Assembly: GCA_021495925.1 (NCBI GenBank)
Contig: JAKEKT010000017.1
Location: forward strand, 248,001-312,000
Direction of reading: 5' to 3'
Source of the DNA: Diplodia intermedia
Taxonomy: Eukaryota; Ascomycota; Dothideomycetes; Botryosphaeriales; Botryosphaeriaceae
Length of the DNA: 64,000 bases
Positions 13,701 through 24,721 of this stretch are shown here, piece after piece. Numbering within the stretch: position 1 is the stretch's first letter; the number at the start of each line of letters is the position of its first letter. The notes beneath the pieces are model-generated. The model saw nothing but the letters and a program-made list of their open reading frames with translations. It was not told the origin of the DNA and searched no databases. The translations under genes were made by a program, and so were the position numbers.

Positions 13701-16700
13701 GCGGAACAGGAGCCGAGCTTAGAGTCAGTGCTGAACCGTCTTGATTACGAGTCTGACGGGTTCAAGGGATTGCTCTTTCATGGCGCCAAGATGGACAGCG
13801 AGATGCGCCGTAATAAAAGGGTCTCCCCATCTGACTCTACAGGTGTTGTAAGAGACCTCGCAATGCTGAATCTCAACAGTCTGACCCACGCCATTTCCTC
13901 GAATGAGGATATACGAGACAGTGGAGACAACCTTAACCAAACGCTTGAAGTGGCGCAGAAGCTGGAGCAGTGGGACATTAGGGCGCCTTCTTTCAAGAAA
14001 TGCGAGGCAGCAGCTGTCTACAAGGCGTTCCAGGGCATGAGCATGTCCACAGACCTGGTTTCCGTGCGCAAGAACTTGGACCACAGTTTCTTGGAAACCA
14101 TTGAGACCTGCATCGAACCGAACGCTTCCGCCAGAACGCTGCAATCTTCGCTGCGATCCTTTGCAGTGCTGAACGAAATCGACGAAATCATGACTGCTAA
14201 GCATTCCGAAGAGCTGAAGGACGCCTGGTCGGCTATCAAGTGGCGTACGATTTGGATGAGAGAAGCTCGGTAAGTCAAGGAGTCTCCCATAGGCTGCATG
14301 GTGACGTCTTTTTATTAACTTTTAGAAGTATGGAGGATGTACGACCGATCCTTTCGGCGCGCGAGACATTATGGAGCATGCTTAGCAAGACCCCGAGCCT
14401 GCAAGGGATCGTAAATACCGAGCCAAGGCAGCTTCGCGAGCGCGAAGCAGATGCGTTGATAACCGGCTCAGATGTCTACCGAAGGCACCACGCTCTACAG
14501 GAACTCCTAGCAAGTGCAACCTATCTTGCAGACATTGTCCCGAGCTGTCGGGAGGTTGGATATGAAATTGGAAATGGCGCCAAGTACCAAGTTGCCCGTG
14601 TGCTTTGGGACCAAGGGGAGAAAAACACATCTATCAGAATGTTACAGCAATTGGAGGACCAGACCAAAAACAGGAAGGATCCCACCGTTGCCCGAACCAT
14701 ACTGTTGACAAAATTGGTACGTAAACACAGGTCACCGCATATCAATCATATCAGTCAGCTAACATGTCCAGGGCCAATACACCGCCGAGGCCCGTCTCAA
14801 GAAGCCCGAGGAAATCATGAAGCAGTACATGGAGCCGGCGATCCGGGAGCTCAAATCCAATACCAAGGGCCCAGTCGCCGGCCAGGCTTATCATGCATTT
14901 GCAAGCTTCTGTGATCAACAACTCCAGAGTCCGGAACTGCTCGAAGATCAAAACCGGATGAGGCTCTTGGCCGAGCGAAAAGAAGCCGATGCCTTGGAGT
15001 ATGACCGAATGGCGAGCGCAAAGAGGTCTAAGAACGCCAGAGATTATTACAGGGGGCAGGCGAGGCGGGCGAGGAAATGGTTCAACATGGACATGCAGGA
15101 AGCGCAAAAGCTGGGAGATAGCCGGGTTGCTTTCCTGCGGCAGAGTCTGGAGAACTATTTGCTGGCACTCCAAGCCTGCGATGACTACGACAACGACGTC
15201 TTCCGGATGTTTGCTCTCTGGCTCGAGTACTCACACCTGCCACTAGCCAACCACGCCGTGTCCAAGTACATCCAGCCTGTTCCGAGCAGCAAGTTCGTGG
15301 TCCTCATGAATCAGCTTTCCTCGCGCCTGCAGAATGAAAGTTCAGACTTCCAGCAAATCCTGTCGTCGCTGGTTTTCAGAATTTGCAAGGACCACCCGTA
15401 TCACGGCATGAACCATATCTACGCCAGCTCTTACACCGAGAAGAGCACGAAGGACGCGACGATCAAATCCCGTTACGAGGCTACGAAGAACATCGGCAGG
15501 CAGCTGAAGGCTGACAAGTCCAGCCACGAGATGTGGGACCGTATCAGCCAAGCAAACACCATCTACAATGACCTGGCAATGTTTGTTGACACGACCATGT
15601 TCAAGATGGGAAGGGACTACGAATTGCAGAGATATCCCGTCTCCAAGAAGCTCATGACTGCGGTCCCAGGTCTCAGGGTTCCGCCGCTGACCATGCCTAT
15701 CCCGGTGCAAAGCAGCGCAGACTACCGAGACGTTCCAAAGATTCATAGGTTCAAGTCGACGATGGGAATTGCCAACGGCCTCAGCCAGCCAAAGATCGTC
15801 ACCGCCATAGCCGACGACGGCCGACCATACAGGCAGCTGTACAAATCCGGCAACGACGACCTGAGACAGGACGCAATCATGGAGCAGGTGTTCGAGCACG
15901 TCAGCCAGCTACTGCGCAACCACATGGCGACGCGGTTGCGAAACCTCAACATCAGGACCTACAAGGTCGTCCCGCTCACGCACCGGTCCGGAGTGATCGA
16001 GTTCGTCCAGAACACGATGCCACTCATGAACTACCTCGATGACGCGCACCAGACGTACCACCCGAAGGACTGGAACCAGAGCCAGTGCCGCAAGAAGATC
16101 ACCGACATCTCGACGCACACGCACGAGGAGCGGCTGAAGGTGTACCGCGAGGTGTGCCGCAACTTCAACCCCGTGCTGCGCTACTTCTTCCTCGAGCGCT
16201 TCGAGGACCCGGACGACTGGTTCGAGAAGCGGCTCGCGTACACGCGCAGCACGGCGGCCATCAGCATCCTCGGCCACGTGCTCGGGCTCGGCGACCGCCA
16301 CTGCCACAACATCCTGCTCGACCAGCAGTCGGGCGAGGCGGTCCACATCGACCTCGGCGTCGCCTTCGAGGCGGGCCGCGTGCTGCCCGTGCCCGAGGTG
16401 GTCCCGTTCCGGCTGACCAGGGACGTCGTCGACGCCATGGGCTACCCGGGCGTCGAGGGCGTGTTCCGCCGCTGCTGCGAGTTCACCCTCGACACGCTGC
16501 GCGACGAGCGCGACTCCATCATGACGATCCTCAACGTCCTGCGCTACGACCCGCTCTACTCGTGGAGCGTGTCGCCGCTCAAGGCCAAGAAGATGCAGGA
16601 AGAGGCGCAGAAGGAGGCCGAGGGCAACAAGTCCGAAGGCGGCGGCGGCCCCGTCGGCGGCAGGAGTGGCGAGAACAACGGCGGCGGCGGCGGCGGCGGC

Positions 16701-16949
16701 GGCACCACCGTGTCGGAGGACCCGAGCGGCGCGGGTGATGTGGGCGAGCAGCGCTTCCTGTTGGAGATTCCGACGAAGCGCAAGGAAGACGAGGAGGTGC
16801 AGGGCGAGGCCGGCCGCGCTCTGAGCGTCGTCGAGAGGAAGTTGAGCAAGGCGTTGAGCAGCGCTGCGGCGGTCGCGGAGCTTATCCAGCAGGCGACGGA
16901 TGAGCGCAACTTGGCGGTGCTGTATGCGGGTTGGAGTGCGTGGTGTTGA
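7701..16949 (+). CDS. TEL1: ATM-type PI3K-like protein kinase Tel1
   Basis: Serine/threonine kinase for DNA double-strand-break signalling and telomere length; the family is recruited by Mre11-Rad50-Xrs2/Nbs1. Exons 7701-9286, 9341-14269, 14326-14716, 14772-16949 sum to 9,084 nt, 3,027 aa; introns are 54, 56 and 55 nt. Order: N-terminal helical TAN region, long HEAT/FAT solenoid, kinase domain from about residue 2620, FATC at the end. Seen: loop motif LGDRHCHNILLD (about 2809), HIDLGVAFEAG as the DFG equivalent (about 2827), and C-terminal LAVLYAGWSAWC, the canonical FATC ending. A Gly-rich, charged linker (Gly run near 16675-16704) separates kinase from FATC. A possible extra 54-nt in-frame intron at 7753-7806 would shorten the protein to 3,009 aa. 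The kinase and FATC hallmarks make the family call secure; Tel1 rather than Rad3/ATR rests on overall similarity. Confidence 0.95.
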
Positions 16950-17232
16950 TTTTGAGGTCGAAGGCGGAGGGGATAGGGGAGTTGGCTCTTTTCTGGTGAC
17001 GGAATAAGGGGAAAATAAAAAGCGTGATGGTTTCTGAAAGTACAAAAGTCGGGCGAGGTAAAAAGTGGTGGACAAGGGAAAATAGCAGAAATGGAAGTCT
17101 GCTTTGGGTAAGGAGTTGTACAGGTGAGAGAATGTGAGAAACGTACAGTAATCCAAATTTGCGAAAGGAGCGCTTTGTGTATACGACCCGTGTTGGTGCC
17201 AAAGCTGATCATGGTACAACAAATATGCTGCA

Positions 17233-19746
17233 TCATCTCAAGTAGAAAACCGTCGACTCCTCACCTTCGTCCAACAACTTCTCAAAACGGGACCCGTCCA
17301 TCAATCCGTGAATATAACTTTCTCCAATCAACTTCCATTCGTCCACACCGTCTCCCATTCTTTCTCCATCCACCACTGCACGGTCAGGAACATCCTCTTC
17401 CCGGATCTTCCTGAGGATGAACGGAACCTTCCCCCCAAACAGCACCACAGGCCTGTCCGTAGACTTGGTGCCGATCGGGCACAGTCCGAGAGCGCCGCGT
17501 CGAGTGATGAACATGACCCTACCGCTCGCCGGCTCCACCATCTCGGCAAACTCCTCCGGAAGCCTCTCGACCTCCCCGGGCCGGATCGGCAGGCGCTTTC
17601 TCAGGCCCTCGCGGACTGCGGGCGGCAGGGCCTCCATGCTCGGATCCTTGGCCGCGTGGATCCAATGCGCGGTCAGCCTGTCCGCCACGTCGGGCTGCTG
17701 CCAGATCCTGGTCGGTCTGCTATGGTGTTCTCCTTCTCCCCCGCCTTCTTCTCCACCCGTGCTATCATCCCTGGCAGCACCGTCATCGTGCCCACCAACA
17801 ACAGGGTTCCTGCACAACAGCGTCTCGACAAAGGCCTCGAACAGGTCCTCGTCGGCGCGCCGGCGGTCGAACCGGCAACGCGCGGCGACGCACTTCTCGT
17901 GGTGCGCGGCCCGCCTGCGGTACTCGTCCCTGAGAAATTCCCACGTCTCGCTCAGCGCCATCGGGACCTTCGCGCCCGCGGCGACGTCGACGGCGCACAC
18001 GGTCCACGTCCCGTCGTCGAGCCGGTCGACGCCGATGGCCGGCGAGCAGAGGACGTCGTCCACGCCTTCGAGGAAGAAGCCCCGGAGCGGGAGCGGGAGC
18101 GTCGTCGTCTGAAGACTGCTGTTGTTGTTGTTGTTGTTGTTGCCGGCGTGTGGTGCGAGCAGCAGCTGTTCGTCGACGCGCGTCTCGCCCGAGGCGCGGA
18201 AAGTGTTGTCGTGCGCGAGGAGGTTGCTGCAGATCCAGTACTTTCTCGTCTGCGGCCATATGGCCCACGAGGGGTGGTGGTCGGTTTTGTGGTCGTCGGA
18301 GGCGCCGCGGCCGTGGATTTGGCTGCATGCCTGGCAGGCGCAGGCGAGGGTCGAGGAGGTGGTGGTCTCGTGGAGCACGCTCAAAGCGTCCAGGTTGCCG
18401 TAATGCTGGATGCAGGTCCACGTCAAGTTGGCGTAGACCTGGCTGATGGAACGGTTGTAGTCCGGGGTGATGGGGGGCTCTGGGTCGGATGCCAGGTCGG
18501 ACAGGCCGAGGATGGCGTAGAGCTTGTCCCGCGGGTCTGTGGCGTGGAACTTGGTCATTGTTCTTCGGAAGCGCTCCAGGATGTCCATGTGGCCACCGCT
18601 GAGCGTTGGAATACCACTCTCGTTACCGAGTCTATTCTTTTGTATGGTCCATGTTTCGATCCAGAGCAAAGGGATGGATCGGACGGCTTTCTGCCCTCTT
18701 ATTTCACAAGCCTGCAGATACCAGAAGTAGGAAAGCATGAGGTCGTCCCAGGGAATCAAGACTTCGTGCAGCAGACGGACGTGCACAGCACCCCGCTGGG
18801 CTTTGAGAACTTCTTGCAGCACCCAGACGCGCTGGAACCAGGGACTATCGAACAGTTTCCCGAGCTCCTCCAAGAATGCGTCTACTTCGATCGTCTCTTT
18901 CCCCTCTCTGTTATTCAAGGTGAAAGCGACGGACCCAGAGCGCACGCACGCCTCGTGAACATGCCAGAAGTCGGCATTTGGTGGGATCCCCGGGCTGAAG
19001 TTTTTGGCAAGACCAGAGATAAGCACTCCGAGGTAGTATGGGGCATCCTCAGTGTTAAGGAATATCTGCACCTTTTTGGCTTTGGAATACCTATCCCCCA
19101 TGAGCGCCACCTGCTCGTTGCGCTCGTGGGTGTCACCTTGATTGATGCACAAGGCGTCGATCCAGAGGCGCTCGGACAGAGCCTGCCCGTCGGCACAGCT
19201 GTCTGGATCATGGCGCACGCGCTCGAGCAAGTTGTAAAGGTTGCTTGTGACGTTGAAGGGTACGAAGTCGGCTTCGGTGTACGGCGAGGGGCTGCCATTG
19301 GCGTCGAAATCGACGTGAAGCACGTTGACCTCGCGCGTCAAGTGAGGATCACCCCAGCAATACGACACGGCCGAGTAGTCGATGTCTTCCGTCGTTAAAG
19401 GGGCGCCGTATTTGCCGATCCTGCAGTATATTGGGGCTCCTGGCATTCCGGGGACTACCTCGACCAGCCGGATCTCGTTCTTGGACGCGTCGAGTTCCCG
19501 ATATGAACTGTAGTTGTTCACGGGTTGGATGTGCGGAACTGAGTCTGGGATCACCTGGTGGTGGTTCTCGGGAGGAGGTTCGTCTGCTCTGTTCATATCC
19601 GCAAAGAGTGTGAAATAGTAGCCTGGCGATGCGAAAAGTGCGAAAACTATGTTCGCCGTCAATGTAAAGATTAGGGTGAACCTGGCTCTCGAAGAAATGC
19701 CACGAAGAGAAGGGGGGTCGTTTTCGTTGCCGGAGTGTCGACGCAT
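17233..19746 (-). CDS. Heterokaryon-incompatibility (HET) domain protein
   Basis: HET proteins act in non-self recognition and induced cell death in filamentous fungi; the partner here is unknown. A single exon encodes 837 aa from the ATG at 19746, or 787 aa from an in-frame ATG at 19596. HET hallmarks in order: YSAVSYCWGDP, LWIDALCINQGDTHERNEQV, then WFQRVWVLQEVLKAQ. The family-typical DPRDKLYAILGLSDL follows, then PDYNRSISQVYANLT. The C-terminal 350 residues have acidic and His/Asn-rich stretches and end with a segment containing YIHGLMDG, common in this family. The longer start adds a hydrophobic stretch (about residues 23-46) resembling a signal anchor; the shorter start places the HET domain near the N-terminus as usual. 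No NACHT, WD40 or other C-terminal partner domain is visible. It converges with TEL1 with only 283 bp between stop codons. Confidence 0.9.
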   Translation of the reverse strand: MRRHSGNENDPPSLRGISSRARFTLIFTLTANIVFALFASPGYYFTLFADMNRADEPPPENHHQVIPDSVPHIQPVNNYSSYRELDASKNEIRLVEVVPGMPGAPIYCRIGKYGAPLTTEDIDYSAVSYCWGDPHLTREVNVLHVDFDANGSPSPYTEADFVPFNVTSNLYNLLERVRHDPDSCADGQALSERLWIDALCINQGDTHERNEQVALMGDRYSKAKKVQIFLNTEDAPYYLGVLISGLAKNFSPGIPPNADFWHVHEACVRSGSVAFTLNNREGKETIEVDAFLEELGKLFDSPWFQRVWVLQEVLKAQRGAVHVRLLHEVLIPWDDLMLSYFWYLQACEIRGQKAVRSIPLLWIETWTIQKNRLGNESGIPTLSGGHMDILERFRRTMTKFHATDPRDKLYAILGLSDLASDPEPPITPDYNRSISQVYANLTWTCIQHYGNLDALSVLHETTTSSTLACACQACSQIHGRGASDDHKTDHHPSWAIWPQTRKYWICSNLLAHDNTFRASGETRVDEQLLLAPHAGNNNNNNNSSLQTTTLPLPLRGFFLEGVDDVLCSPAIGVDRLDDGTWTVCAVDVAAGAKVPMALSETWEFLRDEYRRRAAHHEKCVAARCRFDRRRADEDLFEAFVETLLCRNPVVGGHDDGAARDDSTGGEEGGGEGEHHSRPTRIWQQPDVADRLTAHWIHAAKDPSMEALPPAVREGLRKRLPIRPGEVERLPEEFAEMVEPASGRVMFITRRGALGLCPIGTKSTDRPVVLFGGKVPFILRKIREEDVPDRAVVDGERMGDGVDEWKLIGESYIHGLMDGSRFEKLLDEGEESTVFYLR

Positions 19747-21024
19747 GGTGATAACGGTCGGCCATGGGGAAGTGGATAACCGTGTGCTCGTCTATGGCAT
19801 CGTGTCCTTTTAAGTTCTTCTCTGGAAAAATGACACGCGGACTGTTTCAGTAGACACGGCATGGTGTGCAGCCTTCAGCCTCATCAGTGCCTGGAATGGT
19901 GCCTGCTCCCGGCCGAAAGCGGATGCCCAGAGCAGGGATTTTGATCCAGCAGGCTGTGCCAACGCCTCGTCGTCCGTCTCGGCGTCGATCATTTGCCACA
20001 GCATGTCCATGGTGATTTGCCACAAGATGTTTATTAATATCCTCGCAGTCAGTCGTCTCACCTTCCAAAGATGGTCAGTGTTCAGCTCTTGTGTCCCTGC
20101 AGGAGCACCGCGTCACGCTTACCCGGATACAGCCACCCCACCAAGTACCCTTTGCAATCTTTCTACCACCACGTGTTGTCCCTTTTACGATGAGCGACCA
20201 CCTGGCCTGGGTCTTACCGCCAAGATCATTCCTACCACCGCCTTCGCAATCAATAGCCTCTCCCGAAGCGAACAATAACTGTCCATTATCTCGTACCTTC
20301 CGCACGACCCTGGCTGTGGCCGGGGCGTTTTGGCGATAATGATAAAAGAAGATGGAAATCTCCCCGGGCCTCTCTGATGTCATGGCTGTGCTCTCATCTG
20401 CCGCCATGGTGATCCACACTCTTCTCTTCTCCAACGAGGGGAAAAAAGCGGGGAGGAGGATCATAAGGGAGCGTCCGTGCCTACGTACTTGTGTTTTCTG
20501 CCCTTTTCCGTAAGCGATGCATCAGGGATAATAAGGGCGACTGGCGAGTGTGAGAGCAAGCTGCCAAATCACGAGATCATTTCTGTCAAGGCAACGCGGT
20601 TTCTGGAAAAAAAGAATGAAAATTGACTTTCGGCTCGGTCACCTTACGCCATCCCGACTATGCTTCTCAGGATACACGATATCCTGCAGAACATGGAAAG
20701 AAAAAAGAAATTTCAGTCTCGAAAGAATGGGAATTGCAACGAAAAGAAAAGAAGACAAAAATGAGAGGGAATACAGCTTCCTGCACCATATGCTCCATCG
20801 AAACTTCTTCAGAGCACAGTTGAGAATACAAGTAATCAAACCAAGTCAAACGCCGACGCTATGCCCCCAGCCCGATGAGCCTGATGATGCCAAGGTAATT
20901 TTCTTTTCAACCCCAATCTGAAAGGATGCTGCTGGGCACCCTTCAAAGGGAACCCGTCAGTCGGGATGCCAACAGAAGAGACAAATCAATGCTCGCAGCG
21001 CTGTGTTGATAAACGAGAATAATA
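19747..21024. other. Intergenic region without supportable gene
   Basis: About 1.3 kb between the HET gene start and the 3' end of the ubiquitin protease. Short open frames exist on both strands but none has family-like composition, credible splice structure or recognisable motifs. The half near 19750-20060 probably includes the HET promoter; 20580-20830 is A-rich. Confidence 0.5.
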
Positions 21025-23781
21025 CTAAGAAGCAGCCACCATCCTCAGGCGCTCCAGACCCACTTGTTCTTCACTCTCACCATCTGCTTTCTGAGCTTGT
21101 GCTGTCCTCATTGTCAAGCTCTGGCGATGGGGATGCTTCGTTTGCACAGGTGACCCCGACACCGACAGTTCCTTCTCGCTTAGGGGACCGTCACCTGCTT
21201 CTGAGCCGTATGCCGAACCCTCTACGTCGCTGGGATAGCCGCCAGCGCTGGGTGCGTACTCGCTGTCCGTGCCACCCACGGTCGAAGGGGCATAGTCGCT
21301 ACGGCTCGTCGTCCAGCGCGGCTCATCCTCCTCCTCCTGCACTGAGGCCTCGATCGCAGCGCGCGTGATGGGATCGAGATTGGGGCTCTGTGAAGTTGGC
21401 GTCGCAAGGCTGTGTGACGAGAAGAGGGCAGGGGAAGCGAGAGGTTGCAACTCCGAGTCGCTGTCCATGTCTTGGCGGGTGAAGATAGGGTTGGGGAGAG
21501 TCGGACGATTCTCAGCAAAGGGAGTGGGTTGCTCAGAGATCGTAGGTGAGAGGGAAAGAGGCGAAAGGGGTGTGGGCGGGTAGTTGAAGCTCGCTGATGA
21601 AGCGTTCGAGATTGTAGAATTCCGGTCTCGGTTGTGCCCCTTGTATGGGAGAACGACTGTATCTTCCAGACCTGAGTTGTAAGAAGCAGGGGACATCGGC
21701 TCGTAGTCGCTCTCGCTGTCTGATTTCGGCGGCGTGGTTTCCATAGACTCGGTGGGGCGGTGGTACGAAGTTCGTGGTGGGATGGCCTCCGCATTGTACC
21801 GGCTCTCACTGATCGGGAAGAACTCTCTAGGGGCCGTCTTCTCATCCGCGAGGTCCAGCTCCTCAACTGAGCCCTCGTCTTCTTGCTCCTGAACAGGCTC
21901 ATACGTTTCCACGCTCGTCGACATCGGAGCCACCGCACGAATCGTTGCAGTAGAACTACGCCTCATCAGTGGGCTCGAATTCGGACTCGGTGGAGTTGGA
22001 AGTTCCTGGGCCTCGTAAAACAACATGAACACGCCACCTTGAGCCAAGACATCCTCTTTCGATACTCTGGAAACATCCTCATCGCTTAGCCTCCACCAGG
22101 CTTCCGATTCCTCTTCCTCTTTGACTTCCGGCTCCTCTTTGACTCCCGCTTCCTCCTTGACTTCCTCGCTTTCCGCCTCATCGGCCTTTTCACCCTTGAT
22201 CTCATCAGCAGTGAAAGGATGCTTCCGATAGCAGATGTAATGACCATTCTCATGCCTTCCGTAGTGCGTAACGACAGCGCGCAGTTCATAGGGCAGAGCG
22301 TGGATTCCAAGCGTCTTCTGCGGGCTGATCATAGATTCTGCCGGATTCGTAGACCATGATTCAGGTGCGATCGAGAAGTCCTTGCTGTCGTACTTGGACG
22401 AACCAAGAGCCCAAGGGCCAAGGTCCAAGTGCTCCGGGAACGACACACTGGAGTGGTTCTTCTTCTGGGCGCCAGTGAACTCATCGAACACGCTTCTATT
22501 CACGTGAATGACGAGCGACTTGGGGGGCCGTCCGACAACTGCCTGCCTGGACTTGGTACTAGACACCCAATTTTTGCGTGGAATGGAGCATTTCTTGATG
22601 ATAGTACTGTCCGCGAGATCCTCGTCTTCCAGAGTGTCTTGGACAAGTTTCAGCCGTGCCTCCATCGCCTTGGTGGCTTCAGTGGGTACCGCCTCGTCTC
22701 GATCCTGAAGAACCCTTTCTAATGAATCCCGCGCTCTCAAGAGAGTGCACTTTGCGCACTCAACGCCCTCAATCGGTTCCAGCTTTGTGTACTCGTTCAA
22801 GCAGTCGCGGATATCGCAACCGTAACCCCAAGTATTTTGCAGAGGAACAGTGAGGCAGTTGAAAGGAATCATGGAGAGTCCTTCAGTAAAGCCACAGTGC
22901 ATACATCCAACTCTTTGCGCCAGAAGCCCTTCGAGAGGGTTTCGCAGTGACTCCGGGTATTTTACTGATTCGGCCTTGGGCTCTTCGTCAGAAGGCACTT
23001 CCTCAAAACCGGCGACCGCCCGGCTTTGCTTCACTGCCTTCAAAATTTCCTTGTCGATTTCATCCAAGACTTTTGAAAAGTATTCCTGCGCATCCTGCTG
23101 TTGCCAGCTGCTCATGCTCTTTAGTTTTGCGGGCGTCCAAAGGTATCGGCCGTGGTTGTCGGGGTTGTTAAGTTTCAGAACGGTGTCAAGAAGAGTGCCG
23201 TTCGTAGAATCGGAGGTGAGACCATCGAACATGCCTATGGCATTGGCAAGGAAACCTTCAAGGCTAGGCAGGGATGCAAGGCCTTGGATGACGCTATTCT
23301 GATAGCATGAGTTATCCCAGTTGCCCAAGCCAGGCGGCGCGGCATTATTCATCCCGCCAGCCAGTGTGCCAGCAGCGCGCAGCGTCCGGTCGCCGGCGAT
23401 GGCCTTCAACAAGCCGTTTCCATCGAGACCGAGCGCGCGTCGCAGCACTTCGTTCTTGGCCGCGAAAAGTTTCGCATTCTTCCTCTCCTTGTCCTCAGGC
23501 GAGCTCGTGTCAGAGTCGGCGGTGGGGTCGAGCGAGGGTTTCCCCAAGGCGAAGACGATGGATGCGGGCATGGCATAGACGAAGCAGTTCCAGAAGAGCT
23601 CGGGGATGGCACGGAGGGGGATGTCGTAATGGCCGAAGACGCGGTGGAGCGCGATAAACCCGAGCACGACAAGCACGAGAAGCGACGCGGGCGTGAGGCG
23701 AGGATCCTCGTAGGAGCCGTCGCGCCACACGGCGAAGTCGTCATGGGCTTGATGCTGGGGAGGGGGGTGGAAGTTGCTCAT
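21025..23781 (-). CDS. Membrane-anchored ubiquitin-specific protease (USP), Ubp16/USP30-like
   Basis: Cysteine deubiquitinase of the UCH/USP family. A single exon encodes 918 aa; the ATG at 23781 was chosen as the first true ATG in frame. Seen: a hydrophobic segment at about residues 31-48 (ASLLVLVVLGFIALHRVFG) and a second around 61-80, consistent with N-terminal membrane anchoring. The Cys box GLGNWDNSCYQNSVIQGLAS places the nucleophile near residue 159. A zinc-finger-like pair follows (VGCMHC and VECAKC), then the His box VTHYGRHENGHYICY. After the catalytic domain come an acidic Glu/Lys repeat region and a Ser/Pro-rich tail of about 330 residues with no recognised domain. Yeast Ubp16 and animal USP30 share this anchor-plus-USP plan and sit on the mitochondrial outer membrane; that location is inferred here. 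It is divergent from ALB1, 342 bp between ATGs. Confidence 0.9.
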   Translation of the reverse strand: MSNFHPPPQHQAHDDFAVWRDGSYEDPRLTPASLLVLVVLGFIALHRVFGHYDIPLRAIPELFWNCFVYAMPASIVFALGKPSLDPTADSDTSSPEDKERKNAKLFAAKNEVLRRALGLDGNGLLKAIAGDRTLRAAGTLAGGMNNAAPPGLGNWDNSCYQNSVIQGLASLPSLEGFLANAIGMFDGLTSDSTNGTLLDTVLKLNNPDNHGRYLWTPAKLKSMSSWQQQDAQEYFSKVLDEIDKEILKAVKQSRAVAGFEEVPSDEEPKAESVKYPESLRNPLEGLLAQRVGCMHCGFTEGLSMIPFNCLTVPLQNTWGYGCDIRDCLNEYTKLEPIEGVECAKCTLLRARDSLERVLQDRDEAVPTEATKAMEARLKLVQDTLEDEDLADSTIIKKCSIPRKNWVSSTKSRQAVVGRPPKSLVIHVNRSVFDEFTGAQKKNHSSVSFPEHLDLGPWALGSSKYDSKDFSIAPESWSTNPAESMISPQKTLGIHALPYELRAVVTHYGRHENGHYICYRKHPFTADEIKGEKADEAESEEVKEEAGVKEEPEVKEEEESEAWWRLSDEDVSRVSKEDVLAQGGVFMLFYEAQELPTPPSPNSSPLMRRSSTATIRAVAPMSTSVETYEPVQEQEDEGSVEELDLADEKTAPREFFPISESRYNAEAIPPRTSYHRPTESMETTPPKSDSESDYEPMSPASYNSGLEDTVVLPYKGHNRDRNSTISNASSASFNYPPTPLSPLSLSPTISEQPTPFAENRPTLPNPIFTRQDMDSDSELQPLASPALFSSHSLATPTSQSPNLDPITRAAIEASVQEEEDEPRWTTSRSDYAPSTVGGTDSEYAPSAGGYPSDVEGSAYGSEAGDGPLSEKELSVSGSPVQTKHPHRQSLTMRTAQAQKADGESEEQVGLERLRMVAAS

Positions 23782-24123
23782 GGTCAAAGATGGAAGGTGG
23801 TGTCGGATCAGCTGGGGCGGAGACGGTGGGCGTGGCGGACAAAACTGGGCGGACGCTCCCGCGGGTGCCGCATCGAGCAGGCTAGAGCTGGCGGCGGAGG
23901 GAGTGAACGCGCTCGGTTTGCGGGAGAAGGCGTGGTGTTTGCTTCAGGATGGAGAAGTAGTCGCGAGATGAAGGGCGGCATCTGGAGATTGCACACGCCC
24001 GCGCACGGACGGTGCGGAACAACGGCCGCAGGGGCGCGCTTGCTGCCACCCGCTGGCGATCGCGCTCCACCAAAAAAGTTCGAAGCTCGCCCAGACACGA
24101 CGCTGCCAACCTGCACTGCGAAA
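23782..24123. promoter_or_regulatory. Bidirectional promoter of the USP gene and ALB1
   Basis: 342 bp between divergent ATGs, GC-rich, no obvious TATA box. It must contain both 5' leaders. Confidence 0.55.
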
Positions 24124-24721
24124 ATGGCAAAATCCAAGACCAAACGTACGTCCGTTACAGCTGTTTGTGCTGGCTTACGTGCGCTGACTCTGCGCAGAAC
24201 CGTCCCTGCACTCCCGCGCCGCTCGCCGTGCCGAGGAGCCCGTCGATAAATCGCTCCAGACCCTCACAGACGCCTCGGCGCTTCCTAAGCAGAAGCCCAA
24301 GCTTGGCGCCTCAGCTCTCGCCGCTCACGATGCCGGTATCTCGAAGAAGCAGAAACAAAAGCGCCTGACCCACCAGCAGCGCGTGCGCCAAGAACGAGCC
24401 ATGGAGAGAGCCGACGCCAATTACGACAAGCACGAGAGGAAAGTTGAGGAGAGCAAGAGGAGAGGCCGCAAGGTCCAAGAAAGGAGAAAGGAGTGGGAGG
24501 CTCTGAACGGCGATGCCAAGAGCAAGAACGCCTTTGTCTCTCTGCAGGACAACAACGAGGATGACGTTGATATGGAACACGCACCGAAGGGATCCGAAAG
24601 CCTGGCTAGTATCAATGCCGAGACCATCGCGGCTGTTGGCCGAAAGCCCGCGAACACCTCCAGCTCCGCGCACCAAGCCGGCGCGGAAGTCGCAGACGAG
24701 GATCTCGATGTGGCGGAGTGA
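24124..24721 (+). CDS. ALB1: Ribosome biogenesis protein Alb1
   Basis: Small basic shuttling factor that in yeast binds Arx1 on pre-60S ribosomal particles. Exon 1 is 22 nt (24124-24145), intron 24146-24197 (52 nt, GTACGT donor), exon 2 24198-24721; 546 nt, 181 aa. The join gives MAKSKTKQPSLHSRAARRA; the SxHSRAARRA core is the family signature. Lys/Arg-rich helices follow (KKQKQKRLTHQQRVRQERA, then VEESKRRGRKVQERRKEWEA), a likely coiled coil, and an acidic C-terminus. Without the tiny first exon the reading frame lacks a sensible start, which supports the intron. Length suits Alb1 homologues of filamentous fungi (about 170-200 aa). Confidence 0.9.

Noticed and set aside
15909..17222. 437-codon frame antisense to the TEL1 kinase domain
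   Set aside because: Kinase and FATC motifs are on the plus strand; the antisense protein is low complexity.
17308..19398. 696-codon open frame antisense to the HET gene
   Set aside because: A shadow of strong codon bias; HET motifs lie on the minus strand and this frame has no domain-like segment.
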